Source: Polytrichum commune (lineage: Eukaryota > Streptophyta > Polytrichopsida > Polytrichales > Polytrichaceae). From it: a DNA stretch of 64,000 nucleotides. The position numbers were made by a program, and so were the translations under genes. Positions within the stretch are counted from its first letter, which is position 1, and the number at the start of each line of letters is the position of its first letter. A model generated the notes under the pieces. That model worked only from the letters and a program-made list of their open reading frames with translations. It searched no databases and was not told the origin of the DNA. Location of the stretch: positions 21,536,527-21,600,526 of the forward strand of contig OX485808.1 in NCBI GenBank assembly GCA_950295325.1, read 5' to 3'. Positions 47,901 to 60,172 of the stretch are shown one piece after another.

Positions 47901-50900
47901 TTAGCCTAACTACCAGATCATATTATTTTGATAGCCTACATGTCATTTAGCTAACAAAGACAATACACCAAATTTTGAAATTTTGAAATTTCAAAATCCA
48001 CACACACACACCCCAACACAACTCCTATAAATATGATCTCATGTAATAAGTATGGATAAATATAACTAGATAAAGCCATTGACTTTTGCAAATGTTTCAC
48101 ATGAGATGGATGAATCTAAATGCATACCAATATGCAAAATAAAAAAAAAAATACTAACAACATCACGTTAGCATGGATATGATTTAAAGTTCTAGCCAAG
48201 TCATTGAAAGCTACTAAATGGCATTAGACCTATGCACATGTGTAAGGGTGTCATGCCGAGAAAGGGAATTGTTTTTAGATTTCACATTCACGACTACCAA
48301 GTAAAGGAATATAGAACGAATAATGGAGCAATGGGGTGTCACGTGTATAGGCACCAACTAATTCACTATAGCCAAGTTAACCTACTCAAATGTTGGAACA
48401 TGACACTTTAAGGTATGTGGGCCTTACGTGGTCATCTTTCTTAATCGACATATGTATGTGAGTGGTATATGGCAAGGCTCGTAGTCAAGCACAAACACCA
48501 AAAAGACATGTGTTATGTTGAAATTGGACATTCTGCTCAAAGTATAAACACCATTCCAAGTTCAATAGGCAAACACAACCAACTTGGAAGACCTATGTGA
48601 ATATTTAAAGAGAAGGAGAACACTTTTTGAAGGTGAGGCTTGGGACTTGTGTCGAGCAAAAAACTCGACCCAACTCTCAACACAAGTCCCACAAATACAT
48701 TTACATAAAATAACCAGGATCCGAATTTAATGATAATTAGCCATATTTTAATGGTTTCTTAAGGTCAAAAGTTGGGACTTTTGCCTCCATGTTGGGACTT
48801 GCTAACATGAGTGGAACTTGGGACCCAATGTGAACGGGCCCTAAGTAAAGTCCAGCAAGGGCTGGGTGTCCATGACCCCTTGGCTTGGCCAAGATGTACA
48901 AATCCCCTATTTTGGCAGCGCTGCTTTATTGAACTCATGCACTTCAACATCTGTTTGCAGCTTCAGCTGACACAAGCCATGTATCCACTCACACATCTGT
49001 CTCACACAGGACAATGAACGCGGAGAACCAATTGCTAAGGTAGAGATATGATAAACCGTGAAAATAAGGTGATTCGCATTGAAGATATGGTCTTAAAATC
49101 ATGAGATAAGTTTCCAAGATAGAAGAGAAGGATTCATGAAGAATGCAAGTTGTTTCATATTTTGATTCCCTGTAAAAAAAAATCTACAATTTTTCAAAGT
49201 GGAAAGTTTGTCAAACTCCCTACTTGTTTCACTAGATTCTCTTCAAACCGAACACAATAATGCTCATTTCCACACACCACATCACCTAAACCGGTTAACT
49301 CATGAGTATATTAAACTGTGATTGATGGTAGTCAAACATGACTAATTTTGGCTAGACTGATTGTACACGCATTTCGAGCTGCCATTCTTGGAATTATCGG
49401 TTTCAGAAATGGCACTTCACTGTTATGACGGAAGTCTATTGCAAGAGTAGAGGGTAGTTTGCGGTTTATGGTATTTCTACCTTAGTTATAGATGAACAGG
49501 TTGAGTTTGAGAAATAACCAATTGAAAATCAAGACTTTAGGAAAATTACTGGTCATTTTAGAGGAATCTATGGAATATACCCAATTTAATAATGAAAACC
49601 GAATGATGTCAATATGTAACAAGTTGAACTCGGAACACTAGGATATCAACTGATTATGCCCAAAAATCTCCCCATACACTGCAAGAGGGCCGTATTGCTA
49701 CACTGGTACGTGCAATTAGGTTGTCTTCGTGAATACATTGTCTTTTTACTCATTCAAATTAAGAAATTAAGAAATAAAGAAAGAAAGGAAATGAACGTCG
49801 GTCTTTGTTTTGACATTGATATGCAATGCCCATTTGCCATCTCCGTTCCATGGCCGTATGACCATGGAAGCGGGGGTGGTTTAATGCCTTGATTTAGAGG
49901 TGGATTGTGGAATAGTGTTAGTAAGAAAATATGTGTATAGGTGGTTAGTTTCAGTAAGGTGTTTTAATCTAATGGGATTGGCACTTGTCTCTTTTCAAGT
50001 TTTCTTTTGGTTGGATGATTTGTGTTAGGTGTTGTGTGGCGAATTTTGAGAAGGTTTCCATTAGTTTGTGTATCTTGGCATAGGGGATCTCAATTTTTTT
50101 TGAAGATTTTATATGGAGGGGTTATGTATAGTGCCACAAGTGCTTGCCATAATGATGATGGGCGGAAGTGCTTCCCATCCTATTTGAGTTAGTAGTGGTT
50201 GAACCAGAGCATATTTATTGAGTTTTTTTTTGTTGGTGGCTTCCATGGGGAAACGATCATTGCAGTACGTAAATTCAAAGATTTGTATTTTTAGGTTTGG
50301 GCTAGGTGAGAAGGGGGGTTTGTTGTAGGTGGGGTTGTTGGTACACATAGTAAGTCTAGTCTAAGGCGGGTTGGGCACTTACATATGGGTAAGTAACAAG
50401 TGCATGGTAGTAAGCATGATGGTATGGTGTTGTCCGGAGTGTGATTGGGGGTTTTGCCGGCATTTATTGAAGTGAACCATTATGTCTTGGGGTGGGTTAG
50501 CAATGTGTTGGTAATGCATGTGCAACTTTGTTGTGGCAGTTTGTCCATAGGTTATTTATGTGTTTGTTTTTGTAGCATGAGAGTAAATGTAAGGATGTGT
50601 CATTTTGGTTTGGCATGCATAGGTTGCTTAAGGGGGTTGGGGGGGGGGGGGTATGTCTTGTTTTGAGGACATGTTTTCTACGGTAGTTACCAAGATATCT
50701 AACGTAGCGGAATTCAAGGACATGCCTGATTTGTGCATCGGTAATCCAAGGGGCATCCCAAAATAGGTTGGACCATTTAAAGTAGAGGTTGGTGTTGGAA
50801 ACCATTTTTGTGCATATGGTAGTGTGGTGGTTGCTTGTGACACAATTGCACTTACATGTTCTTTTCCAATGTATATTTTCATGTTCCAAATCGATCCGTC

Positions 50901-51539
50901 ATGTTGGAGGGATGCTAGAGGGATTGAGGGTCAATATGTTGTTTGGTGATCAATAAGATAAAAGGGGGTGGCTCTTATGCATGATGCTTTTGCACCTTGT
51001 TTGACAAGTTTATTGACTTCCTCATGTCCAGTAATGTGTGTATGAGCGCAAACCTTTTGAATGGTGATGTGGTGGTATGAGTTTTTAATGGCGTTGATTA
51101 AGTAGGCTATGAGTAGTTTATCGGGGTGATTGTATTGGGAGGAGGGACTTTTGATGTGGTTAAAGAGGAGGTATGTGTTATTAAGGTTGTTAGTGGATAT
51201 ATGTGTCTATGGTTAGTGTTTTAGTTTGTTCTAGAGCAAGAATAATGCATATAGCTAAGCTCAAAGGATATTTGGGTATTCGGATAGACAGGCGGCAATG
51301 CTAGTTTAAAGCTCAAAGGATACTATTGCAACGTCATTAGTTTAAAGTTTTTATATTAAATATCCTTGGAGTTAGTGCTTTGGAAGTGGTACAATATTAT
51401 TGTAGATTAGGTTATAAAATCTAGCATTTTGTTTGGTGGCAACAATGGTAGATGAGGAGAACACGTTACTGGAGCCTCCACGTGGTAGGGATTCAAGTTT
51501 GAGGGAGACTCTAATAAGGTCTTTAAGGTCGACTCTAGG
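47901..51539. other. Intergenic region, repeats only
   Basis: No gene recognised. Near 48630-48840 several GGGACTTG-type segments occur in both orientations, with an end-like GGGCCC followed by TAA near 48843, but no paired terminus. A G-run lies at about 50637-50651. The inverted-repeat arm at 49481-49674 is listed separately. Confidence 0.4.
49481..49674 (+). repeat. Inverted repeat arm, partner at 56091-56288
   Basis: This segment matches the reverse complement of 56091-56288 over nearly its full length, including TTATGCCCAAAAATCTCCCC, CATTTTAGAGGAA and GAGAAATA-CC. The arms are about 6.4 kb apart. The match is diverged, and neither arm shows a clean transposon end. Confidence 0.7.
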
Positions 51540-53230
51540 CAGTACACTTGAGAGAAGACAATTGATGCACCGAGGGGTAGACCATAGCCAATCAATTTGG
51601 AGGTGGCTTGGGATCCCAATAAATTTGCTAATCCTAGTTGGCAAAATGAAAGGGGCATGTGGACATATAGCACTGTCTGGAGGTATGTGGAGTGGACACT
51701 GATGATGAGGATGTTCATTCCAAGCTCAAATGTCATACAAATGTCCAAACAAACATATGGGACTATAGAAGGAGGTGATCCATAAGACTTTTGGAGATTG
51801 GTGCAAGGTGGTTTGGGTCATATGGGATATGCCAAAGGGGTTTGATTGTGGGCAATTACTCATGTGGTTGTGCCAAATGGTGTATGTTGAGGTTATGTTG
51901 TGCATAGTCATTGATTAGTCCACATTCCCATGTACTAACGCGGACTTGAATGCGCCGTGTTGTGAAAGGTTCATAAGTGTTGTGCTAGGTTGGAATGGTA
52001 ACCCTCCGATTCCATTGGCATGGCAACCTCCAACCCATCCTTTGTTGACTCATGAATTACAATATCGTGTTAGGGGAATTTGCTAAAACACCTAATAGGC
52101 CACAAATAATCTGGAAAACACCACCACATGGATTCCACTTTATTAGTTCACAATCTTTGCAAGTAGATGTAGAGATGGCATTAGAGGATTCACCATCATA
52201 ACACATAGTTGTAGACAATGAAGTGGTTGGGGCATCGAGGGTTGTGCTAGTTGAGTGCAAAATGGATAGCAAACTAGAATTGGAGTTGGTCCTATAGAAA
52301 CACACAAACGAGTTGCATGACTTGAAGGGCCAAATTGAAGAGTTGCGAAACCTTGGGAGTGAACAACAAGGCTTATCAACAATGGTCGGGATTGATGGGC
52401 CGGGATGGAAACTTGGGGGCATGATGCGTCACTGACATTGGGTTGATTACGACATTGTAACTAATAGGAACTAGGTATTGGAAGATGATTACATGGCGTG
52501 GTCACAACCACGCCTATATATGCAACTCAAGTGAGGGTGTTGAGGGATGAGACTCAAAAATTGAGGGACCCAACCAAAGAAAGGCATGCCCGCCAACTTC
52601 TTGTCATCTCATGGCTTTTATTGGAGTTCATGTTTGATTCCAATGCCTGCGCAACCTTCTATCCAACGCACAAAATGAGCTTCACATGGACTAAATGCCA
52701 AACCTAATATGGAATTCCAGTGGAAGACCATGGTCTCCTCTCACATTGTCCAACATCATGCACAACCAACTTTGTTGTGGCCATGCGTCCCTAAGTGGAT
52801 CAACGATGGGTGTCATTGTCTCATATGCTTGAATCCTTGGGGATCCATAGGCGCCTGGACCATTGGCTCTTGCGGTCATATGGGCCATCCCAAGTGCTTG
52901 ATACCTTACATGTGGCAACATTATTGTTGTCCGACATGCATGGCCCTTTTACACTACAAGTTGTATGATCAATTTGCCATCCTATGGTGAATGCCTATGG
53001 ATTCCAAGTACAATCACACCCATACCATACTCCCAACACTCTACAACAATCCTCTTACATACAACTAGCAAGCAAGGAGGACCATCATGGACCTCCAAGG
53101 CTTTTCCAAGGGACACACATCCATACACATCATAAAGGCAATCCATGAATTTTACCCAAGGACTTCTCCTAATTCCCATGGTTATTGGGTCCATTGTGGC
53201 AAAGAAGTTAAATGACAAAGTATGTTTTGC
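51540..53230 (+). pseudogene. Relic gene with coiled coil and RING-like finger
   Basis: Plus-strand pieces in shifting frames look like one decayed gene. From about 51595 a piece reads EVAWDPNKFANPSWQNERG and continues. At about 52100-52420 a coiled-coil-like stretch (HTNELHDLKGQIEELRNLGS) is interrupted by stops. At 52709-52990 a RING-like finger reads CLICLNPWGSIGAWTIGSC, GHMGHPKCL and CCPTC, with ligands C37, C40, C55 or H57, H60, C63, C74 and C77 in that piece (52817-52939). RING fingers usually act as ubiquitin ligases, but in a transposon-derived relic this is only a resemblance. The parent gene is not recognised. Confidence 0.5.
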
Positions 53231-55100
53231 ATGCTTGGGCTACTACAACTGTCCTACACATTCATAAGGTTGTTGACGTAAGATTATCGATGACAAGGAG
53301 GATTTTTTCTCATGTTTTTTTGTTTGAGGACCTTGGTGACATTCTCATGATAGGTAGAAAATCATTTATTGGAAAATCTATGTAACCTTATGGCAATTCT
53401 ACCAAACTATAGAACATTATCTACCTCTCATGATTCATTGGGGGTTCAACTATTGCACCGAGCACCAAAAGGATTATTGAGTAAAAACAATGATTCCTTA
53501 AATGATTGTCAATATGGTGAGAGTTGGTACCTAGTTCATACATAGACATAATATACTTAAAGTGATATTATCATTGTTATCTTTGTATTGTAATATGAAC
53601 CCTTAATGCATATGGTATTGTTGTATCAATATTCTATAAAGTGAGAATGACAATTATGAAAGTCCATCTATCGGCACATAAGGTACATGGGTCCTCAATG
53701 ATCACTCATTCCGAATAGGCCACATTTAGGCGGTTTTGAAACATGGGATTGGTACCATACATTTAGCAAGTCCAAATCCAAATCCAAGCCATAGCCACTT
53801 TCCTCATAAATTTTGGAGCTCATATGAATATCTCATTCACTATCAAAATGAGGATTCTTTTGCTTTCTAAATGGTCATATAGGCTCCCCCAACTAGGTTG
53901 ATTGTTGATACTTGACCTTGGAATGTTTAACTTCTGAATAGCTACAAAATGAACCGCATATTGAAGCATGCAGTCCAATCTCTTTTAATCACATGCATTT
54001 TTTTGTATCCAATAGGGAACCACACATAGCCACATGCCACTCAATAACATGTCTCCGATTAAATTAAGTAACTGCATTTGGCACATCTACCTATATTGTG
54101 AGCAGCCAGTTGCTAATTGTAGCCCAAAATTACTTTAATTAGAAATCGACTGCTAAGCATATTCGACTACTTTTGATTAGCAGCTAACTTCCCGAAACCG
54201 ATTGCCGAAGAAGCAGTCAACAACCCTTATTATGTTGCTAATTAACTTGCAATTGGGAGAAGGCACACTCTCCATCTTGACTGTTAGATGCGATCATCCG
54301 GATCCTTTGGATGGATTGTATCCATTGGTCAACACCTAGGAGATTGACATTGGGGTGTGGGAAGGCCCAAACACCTATATATAAAAGGACTTAAGGTGTG
54401 AAAGCTCATTGACCTATGTTTTCAACTATTCCACCCCAAGTGGGACATTGGGACCTACATGCATAACATGCTATACCCAATGTTCAAAGAGGGTCAAGGG
54501 GAGTTAGAAACTTGGTAACGAAGGAAACCCCTTGCCAATTTTGGATTGAATTTTTGCGGGATTAAGGTGTGAATACAACTATGTTTGCCAACACAAGTAT
54601 ACCGTGATATTAAACATGATGGTAGGTTTGACGTTGGGAGATTGACGAGTTGAGGTCACATGCATCCAATTAGAGTATTTTATCGGCCTAAGATCGTGCA
54701 AATGCCAAATGCGAGATCGGCATCTTCTTCAGGCATGAGACAAAATATAACACCCAATCTGACTTATTTCGTGCCTGTTTATTCAACTGTTGCCGCATCT
54801 GCTAATGGGCCACATGCAATTTCCAAGGCCTCGAGCTCATTCAATAAGAGTGCAAGGTCAAGAGTTGAATATTTGGATGCAATCATGGGAAGGTTAAGGT
54901 AGTAACATAAGTTGATATTTGCGAAACAATGTGAAGGGCATCTAATATAAATTTCGAATCTTTGGAAAGAATCAAGAAGTCCATTGAGACAAGCATTCGA
55001 CACGCAGTGGATGAAGCCGAATTTAGTGAGGAGAGAGATAAAATAAGAGACTCGATGCCCGATGATGCACCTATCAATACATCAACTTTTAGCATCAATT
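53231..55100. other. Intergenic region without recognised genes
   Basis: Short open frames only. The piece at 54660-54902 is followed by more open sequence near 54962-55249, but no motif allows identification. Confidence 0.4.
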
Positions 55101-55111
55101 TGTTAAACCAA

Positions 55112-55835
55112 ATGAGGCAATTTGTCTCCAAAATTGGTGCAAGTTTTGGAATGACCTTACTCTGTATTCAACTACCGAGCAAAACAAAGTGCAAAGGTCT
55201 CTGCATCTCCCCATGGCTATGGTGGACTCAACCCCTAAACCCCAGCTGAGGACAACCATTGAATTTACTTAAGAAAACTACAACACATAATGGATAGACT
55301 CATTCTAGCTTCCTAGAAATGAGTTAATTTAGCCCTTCAAGTGCTTTTTGTTGTGTGTGACAATTGTAAAATGCCCAAGCTGACATAAATGCTGAAACTT
55401 GCAAGACAGTCAAACTTGTATAAAATTATGAGCATGAGAGAATTAAGACATTGTGTGTACAGTGCCAAATTTAAGTCTAAGCCTGTTGATATTGATGATT
55501 AAGTATATTGCAATCTCAACAATTTTCACTAAGCAGATGCTAGCTGGGTTAATGATCTTCGACATCCACATGTCATTCAAATCAATGAGGGAACAATTTG
55601 TCTCTAAAATTCGCTGCAAGTTCTGGATAAGCCAACTCTGTTGCTGCGTCCCAGCAAAAGCAAAATGCAATGCCTCAACATCTCCCCATGGCTATGGTGG
55701 ACTGATATCCTAAAACTCAGCTAAGATTTGGCATTGAATTTACACATGAAGAAAGAAAAACTTCAACACAGAATGGATACGTTCATTCTATTGAGCCTCC
55801 TACAAATGAGTTCAATTATGCTTTTCAGGTTTTTT
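55112..55835 (+). repeat. Tandem duplication of about 245 bp, 476 bp apart
   Basis: The segment at 55112-55355 is repeated at 55588-55835. Shared phrases are CAATTTGTCTC-AAAATT, CATCTCCCCATGGCTATGGT plus GGACT, CATTGAATTTAC and ATGGATA-G-TCATTCTA. The copies have diverged with small indels. The partial open frames across them are related but not recognised. Confidence 0.7.
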
Positions 55836-56090
55836 CTTTCCTTTTCTTTTGCATCTCAAGGGGCAAGTTAGAGACTGGAATAAGTCCACATTGTGATTCC
55901 AATGAGGAACACTCACAGACTCTACAGAGACACTTATCTCCGAGTTTCCAACTGTCAAGTTTTGAGTCCCAACATGCAAAGAAAGAGTGGGAATTATCCC
56001 TGAGAATATGTCATCTTTGAAGCACATATAAGCAGGTGTAAACAACTGTAAGTAGACCATATGCTTTTGCGACTGTCTCAGGCAATGCCT

Positions 56091-56288
56091 GGGGAGATTT
56101 TTGGGCATAATCAGTCAAGATCCTAGTGTTTCCAAGTCCAACCGGTTACAAGTTGAAACCTTTCGGTCTTTCTTTTGTTCATTTGAAGTATATTCTGTAT
56201 GTTCCTCTAAAATGATGGGTAATTTCCCTGAAGTCTTGAACCTCAACCGGCTATTTCTCAATCTCAACCGGTTCATCTGTAACTAGCA
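56091..56288 (-). repeat. Inverted repeat arm, partner at 49481-49674
   Basis: Reverse-complement match to the arm at 49481-49674. This copy has several CCGGTT(A/G) phrases that are partly lost in the other arm. Confidence 0.7.
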
Positions 56289-56957
56289 GTCGATTCTCCC
56301 CGCTCATGGGTCTCAGGCCAGAGAGCCGATAAATTGTTCCTACTAACTTAGAAACCCACCCATGAATGCCGGAAGTGTGATTACTCTACGAAATGCACAT
56401 GCTCAATATCCGATTCCTGTGCAAATATTTGCCAAGATCAGGGAGTGGGCTACTGCAAAGAGGTTGCAAAGAGGTTACTCAAAACGAAGGTGGCCCTATT
56501 GTGGGCAATTCCCACTGCACAGACCAGTTTTGACCGATGGATAGATCGAGTGGGGAATTGTCTCCAATGCTTTGCAATTGCATTGTGCAGATCGTCAGTT
56601 GATCAGAGTTGAGATGCAGAAGCCAAACTGACAAAGCGAGTTTCCTTTTTCCCTTTTTATTCCTTCTTTCTTCCTAAATGATCATGTAAACTGAGGGGCG
56701 GTTTACACTATGGACCATGAAGTCGTCCCACATAAGAGGCCTATTTTGCGTGGGACGACTTCATGGGACGACTTTTATGGTCCGAGTTACTAAAATATTA
56801 GTTTTCATGGTTCATGGGCCCTTCACTAGGTGTAAACCGAATGTGGACCATGAAGAATGACCATGCACCAAAAAGTGGAGGTGCGGATTTTTTTAATAAT
56901 TAAAAAAAAAAGGCAGTTTTTGGAAAAAGTCAAGTTTGACCATTCTCTTCACTTCTA

Positions 56958-58430
56958 TTGACTTCTCTTCTCTTCACTTCTTTTCTCTTCATTTGTCTTG
57001 TAGTTTTCGCTTGCTTGAACCTAAAATTTCAGCAAGCAATGGAGGAGAGGAGGAGGACATTTGTTTTGCTTTTAGGATTGTACATGTTCTTGTACATGCT
57101 CGTAAAGCATGTGGTAGACATTCAAGCGCTGATTTTGCAAGGAAAATGGGAGAAGTTAGCAATTTTGAGCTTGGTTTATGAGAATATGGGGTATAGAGAG
57201 AGGAGTATATGGAGTCAAGAACGGATGATTGGATTTGTAGACCGCTTATTGTTGGGTTCGTGGACGGAGAATGAATTTAGAAAGCGAACTCGAGTGACAC
57301 ACATTACATTCAGATTTTTGTGTGAGAGGTTAGGTCCGTATTTGAAAAAACAAAATACTCAATTTAGGGTTACGGTTCCGGTGCAAGATAGGATAGCAAT
57401 GTCATTGCATCGGTTGGGAAGTGGTGATGGATTGCAAACTATAGGCGACTTGTATGGAGTGCACAAAAGTACATTATCAATAGTAGTGAGGGAGTTTTGT
57501 AAAGCGGTTAGAAAACATCTACAACCGGTTTTTGTACAAACTCCGAGCGAATCACAGTTTAGAGTTTTAGCTTCGAGGTTTGAAAAATTACACGGCATTC
57601 CTTATATCATAGGTGCAATAGATGGATCACATATTCTTGTTTTAGCCCCTCTAATTGGCGGATAATATTATTACTGCAGAAAGTCATTTCATTCAGCAAT
57701 TCTGCAAGGAATAGTCGGACCAGATTGTATGTTTTGGGATTATGAGTTCGGGTGGGCAGGAAGTCTTCACGATTGGAGCGTATTTCAAGTTACAAAAATC
57801 AAACGTGGATGTATAGAAGGTAAATTTCAGCCGTACAAACTTATAGGGGATGCGGCATATCCGGTTCGGCCATGGATGTATTGTCCATTTAAGGGCGGGA
57901 AGACAACACTATCCGGGAAGGAGGCTAATTGGAATTTCATTCAATCTTCAACTAGGATGTGTGTAGAGAGGGCATTTGGGATATTGAAGGGTAGGTGGAG
58001 GGTGATAATGAAGCGATGCGAAGTGCCTTTGTGGAATATGCCGGATATTGTAGCCACTTGTATAGTGTTGCACAATCTGTGCATTGTGAACAAGGAAGAC
58101 ATAGAAGAAGATTAGATAGTGGAGGCAGAAAATAAATTGAGTACAAGGATTGGTGAGGGAGAAATAAGAGAAGGTAGTGAATTACGGGGCGAAAGGGCTG
58201 GAATTGCTGAAGTGAAGAGGAGGATGTTAGCCACTGAAGATGCTCCAATTGCAGATAAAGTAAATGATGAAGAAACATATATTTTTTTATTAAAAGAAAA
58301 CGAGAAGGCAAATGATCTTCTGCGGGAAGCCACAATTATGCACGAATTGATGGCAGAAAGTTTGTGGCAATACAAATTCAGACAGAAATCAACTATAATA
58401 GATAGTGATAGTGATAGTGATAGTAGTTAG
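56958..58430 (+). pseudogene. PIF/Harbinger (HARBI1-type) transposase with two in-frame stops
   Basis: One frame runs for 491 codons with stops at codons 236 (TAA, 57663) and 386 (TAG, 58113). The N-terminus has hydrophobic and basic segments, then a helix-turn-helix region (VPVQDRIAMSLHRLGSGDGL, then GVHKSTLSIVVREF). The catalytic residues are Asp222 (YIIGAIDGSHI), Asp272 (GWAGSLHDWSVFQ) and Glu337 (RMCVERAFGILKGRW). GDAAYPVRPWMYCPF is also in place. Sequence after the first stop continues the family without a gap (YYYCRKSFHSAILQGIVGP). After the second it continues as IVEAENKLSTRIGEG to a Ser/Asp-rich tail. The second stop could be the natural end, since HARBI1 proteins vary here. The first removes two of three catalytic residues. 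Confidence 0.9.
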
Positions 58431-59703
58431 AATTTTTCTAGTAGGGCAGCAAAATTTCTGTCCATGTTCTTCAAAATATTTGTGGATTCCTGGAATGAAG
58501 AAAGAAGAGCCCCTGAATTACCAACAACCTGCTCTAGCAAAAGTTCTATCTTCTCTTGATTTTTCTTCTTCTTATCTTGTGTGGAAGTTGCTGTTGAGGT
58601 TGGTGTTGTAGCAGTTGTTGTCTGAGATGGAGGAATAGATGGAATGACATCTTCAAAAGTTGTTTCTGTAGCACTTGCTGGAATCTGGTTACGTACACTT
58701 GGTGTGTTGCCATGCCACTCATCCATTTCAGTGAACCACCTGCATTCTTGATGTCTGTCTGTACCTGAAATTTCATTAGCCCTTTTATCATTTCTGTAAT
58801 CAGTTAGAATGGATTTGTATTTTTTCTTACAGGACAGCCAAGACCTATTGAACCCTTTGATTGCAGCCACCAGCCGAATTTGCAGTTTGAGTCATGCGTT
58901 AACACCTGTAAAAATCCAATCAGAAATGTCAAAGAAGCATGTCAAAACAACATAAACTAGATATGTAAGTGATGTATATGAACGAAGTAATTGAAAGAAA
59001 TATCGAATAAATTGGATTGAAGTAGTGGTAGGTGAGTGAGGGACGAAAGGCTTTGGTCGGAAGTGAGCCGGGTTCGATTCCCCTCGCGCGCGAGGCGTCC
59101 GATCCTGTTTTGGGGGAGGGGGGCATAGGGGCTTACGGCCCATCATACGGCCTTCTACGGCCCATCATACGGCATCATATAAAACATTCAAGACATTCAA
59201 GATATTTAAGGTTTTCAAGGTTTTAGTTTTTGCTCAAAAAAATTGTACTTCTCTGAAAATTTACCTTGTTTGTTTGCCGATTTTGCAAACTCTTCTTTCA
59301 TTTCTCCTCGAATAGCAATGAGCTGATGAACCTCAAAGTCCTTCCACTTCACTCTTCCCGTTTCCTCTTCATCTGATTCTCCAACTTCTATAACATCCGC
59401 TTTCTTCACCTTCTTTGGTCCTTCTTTTGATGTGCGCCCCCTCTTCTTTCCAACCATTCCTTTTTTTCCTACTTCTTCTTTGCCTTCAAAAATTCCAACT
59501 TCAATAGTGGAAAGAAGAGGAGGAGGAGGAGGAGGAAATGCATTCAAAGAAGATGGAAGCAAACTAGGTCTTTGTAGCATTTCTGAAATTGAATAATGAG
59601 GTCTGAAAATTGGAGATGCCATTTCTTGCATCCACTCTGAATTTTGTGACCACTCTCCTTGTGACTCTCTTTGTGATCCCCCATCACCGCCATAACCCTC
59701 CAT
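58427..59703 (-). pseudogene. Harbinger trihelix/Myb-like partner with one in-frame stop
   Basis: Two minus-strand exons, 59703-59265 and 58905-58427, join in phase (305 codons plus stop). The splice sites are CAAG/GTAAAT and TTTTTACAG/GTG. The N-terminus is Ser/Pro-rich with a basic patch (GKKRGRTSKEGPKKVKK). A trihelix-type DNA-binding domain follows: VHQLIAIRGEMKEEFAKSAN, then IKGFNRSWLSCKKKYKSIL. The acidic/aromatic block CRWFTEMDEWHG and a Lys-rich coiled coil end the protein. A TGA lies five codons into exon 2 (58894-58892), likely from a Trp codon. The gene overlaps the transposase tail by four bases, tail to tail. Confidence 0.75.
59030..59215 (+). other. Possible tRNA-derived SINE fragment in the partner-gene intron
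   Basis: The sequence GGTTCGATTCC (near 59069) fits the RNA polymerase III box B consensus exactly. A plausible but weak box A lies about 48 bp upstream. A duplicated CGGCCCATCATACGG follows at 59139 and 59158. No target duplication or poly-A tail is clear. Confidence 0.25.
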
Positions 59704-60172
59704 TTTCTACCTCAAAAATATCACACACTACTAGTTGAAGTACACCAAAACAGTGATGAAACGAACAAATACAAACGATCCATTTCTTGCAAAAAAACGG
59801 ACCTTTTCTACTATGCTTTCAACCATAACGGAAATATGTATTTACAGTAATCCAACCTTCTAATTGTAGCCGAAGAAAATCATTAATTAATTCGGAAAAT
59901 AAAATCATTAAAACGGCATTTTTCTGACATGGGCCCTTGCTGTTTTTCCCAGACCACCTCTTTTGCTTGTCCCAACGGAAAATCCGTTGGACCATGGCAG
60001 TGGATAGAGTAGGCTTAAAAAAAAATATTTTGTGGACCTCAACCTCCGTGGTCACTCTGCCATTTTTCCCTTGGTGTAAACCCAAGTCGTCCCGGGACGA
60101 CTTCAACGTCCAATCACATCGCTTAGACGGCCGTGGGACGACTTCATGGTCCATAGTGTAAACCGCCCCTGA

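Larger units (their letters stand above)
56695..60169. mobile_element. PIF/Harbinger transposon with perfect ends, 3475 bp
   Basis: Terminal inverted repeats of 37 bp (56695-56731 and 60133-60169) are identical and begin GGGGCGGTTTACACTATGG. TGA flanks both sides (56692-56694, 60170-60172), read here as the 3-bp target duplication; it departs from the usual TWA. The element holds a transposase gene on the plus strand with two in-frame stops and a trihelix-type partner on the minus strand with one. Identical ends imply a recent move, so it was probably mobilised by a functional relative. A related solo end lies at 47711-47900. Confidence 0.93.

Noticed and set aside
48600-48845. Inverted GGGACTTG segments with a GGGCCC/TAA end
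   Set aside because: Only one terminus is convincing, so an element cannot be delimited.
50497-50889. 130-codon minus-strand open frame
   Set aside because: It crosses a G-run and has no motif or splice context.
59069-59141. A functional tRNA gene
   Set aside because: Only the T-loop-like box B is present; no cloverleaf could be formed around it.
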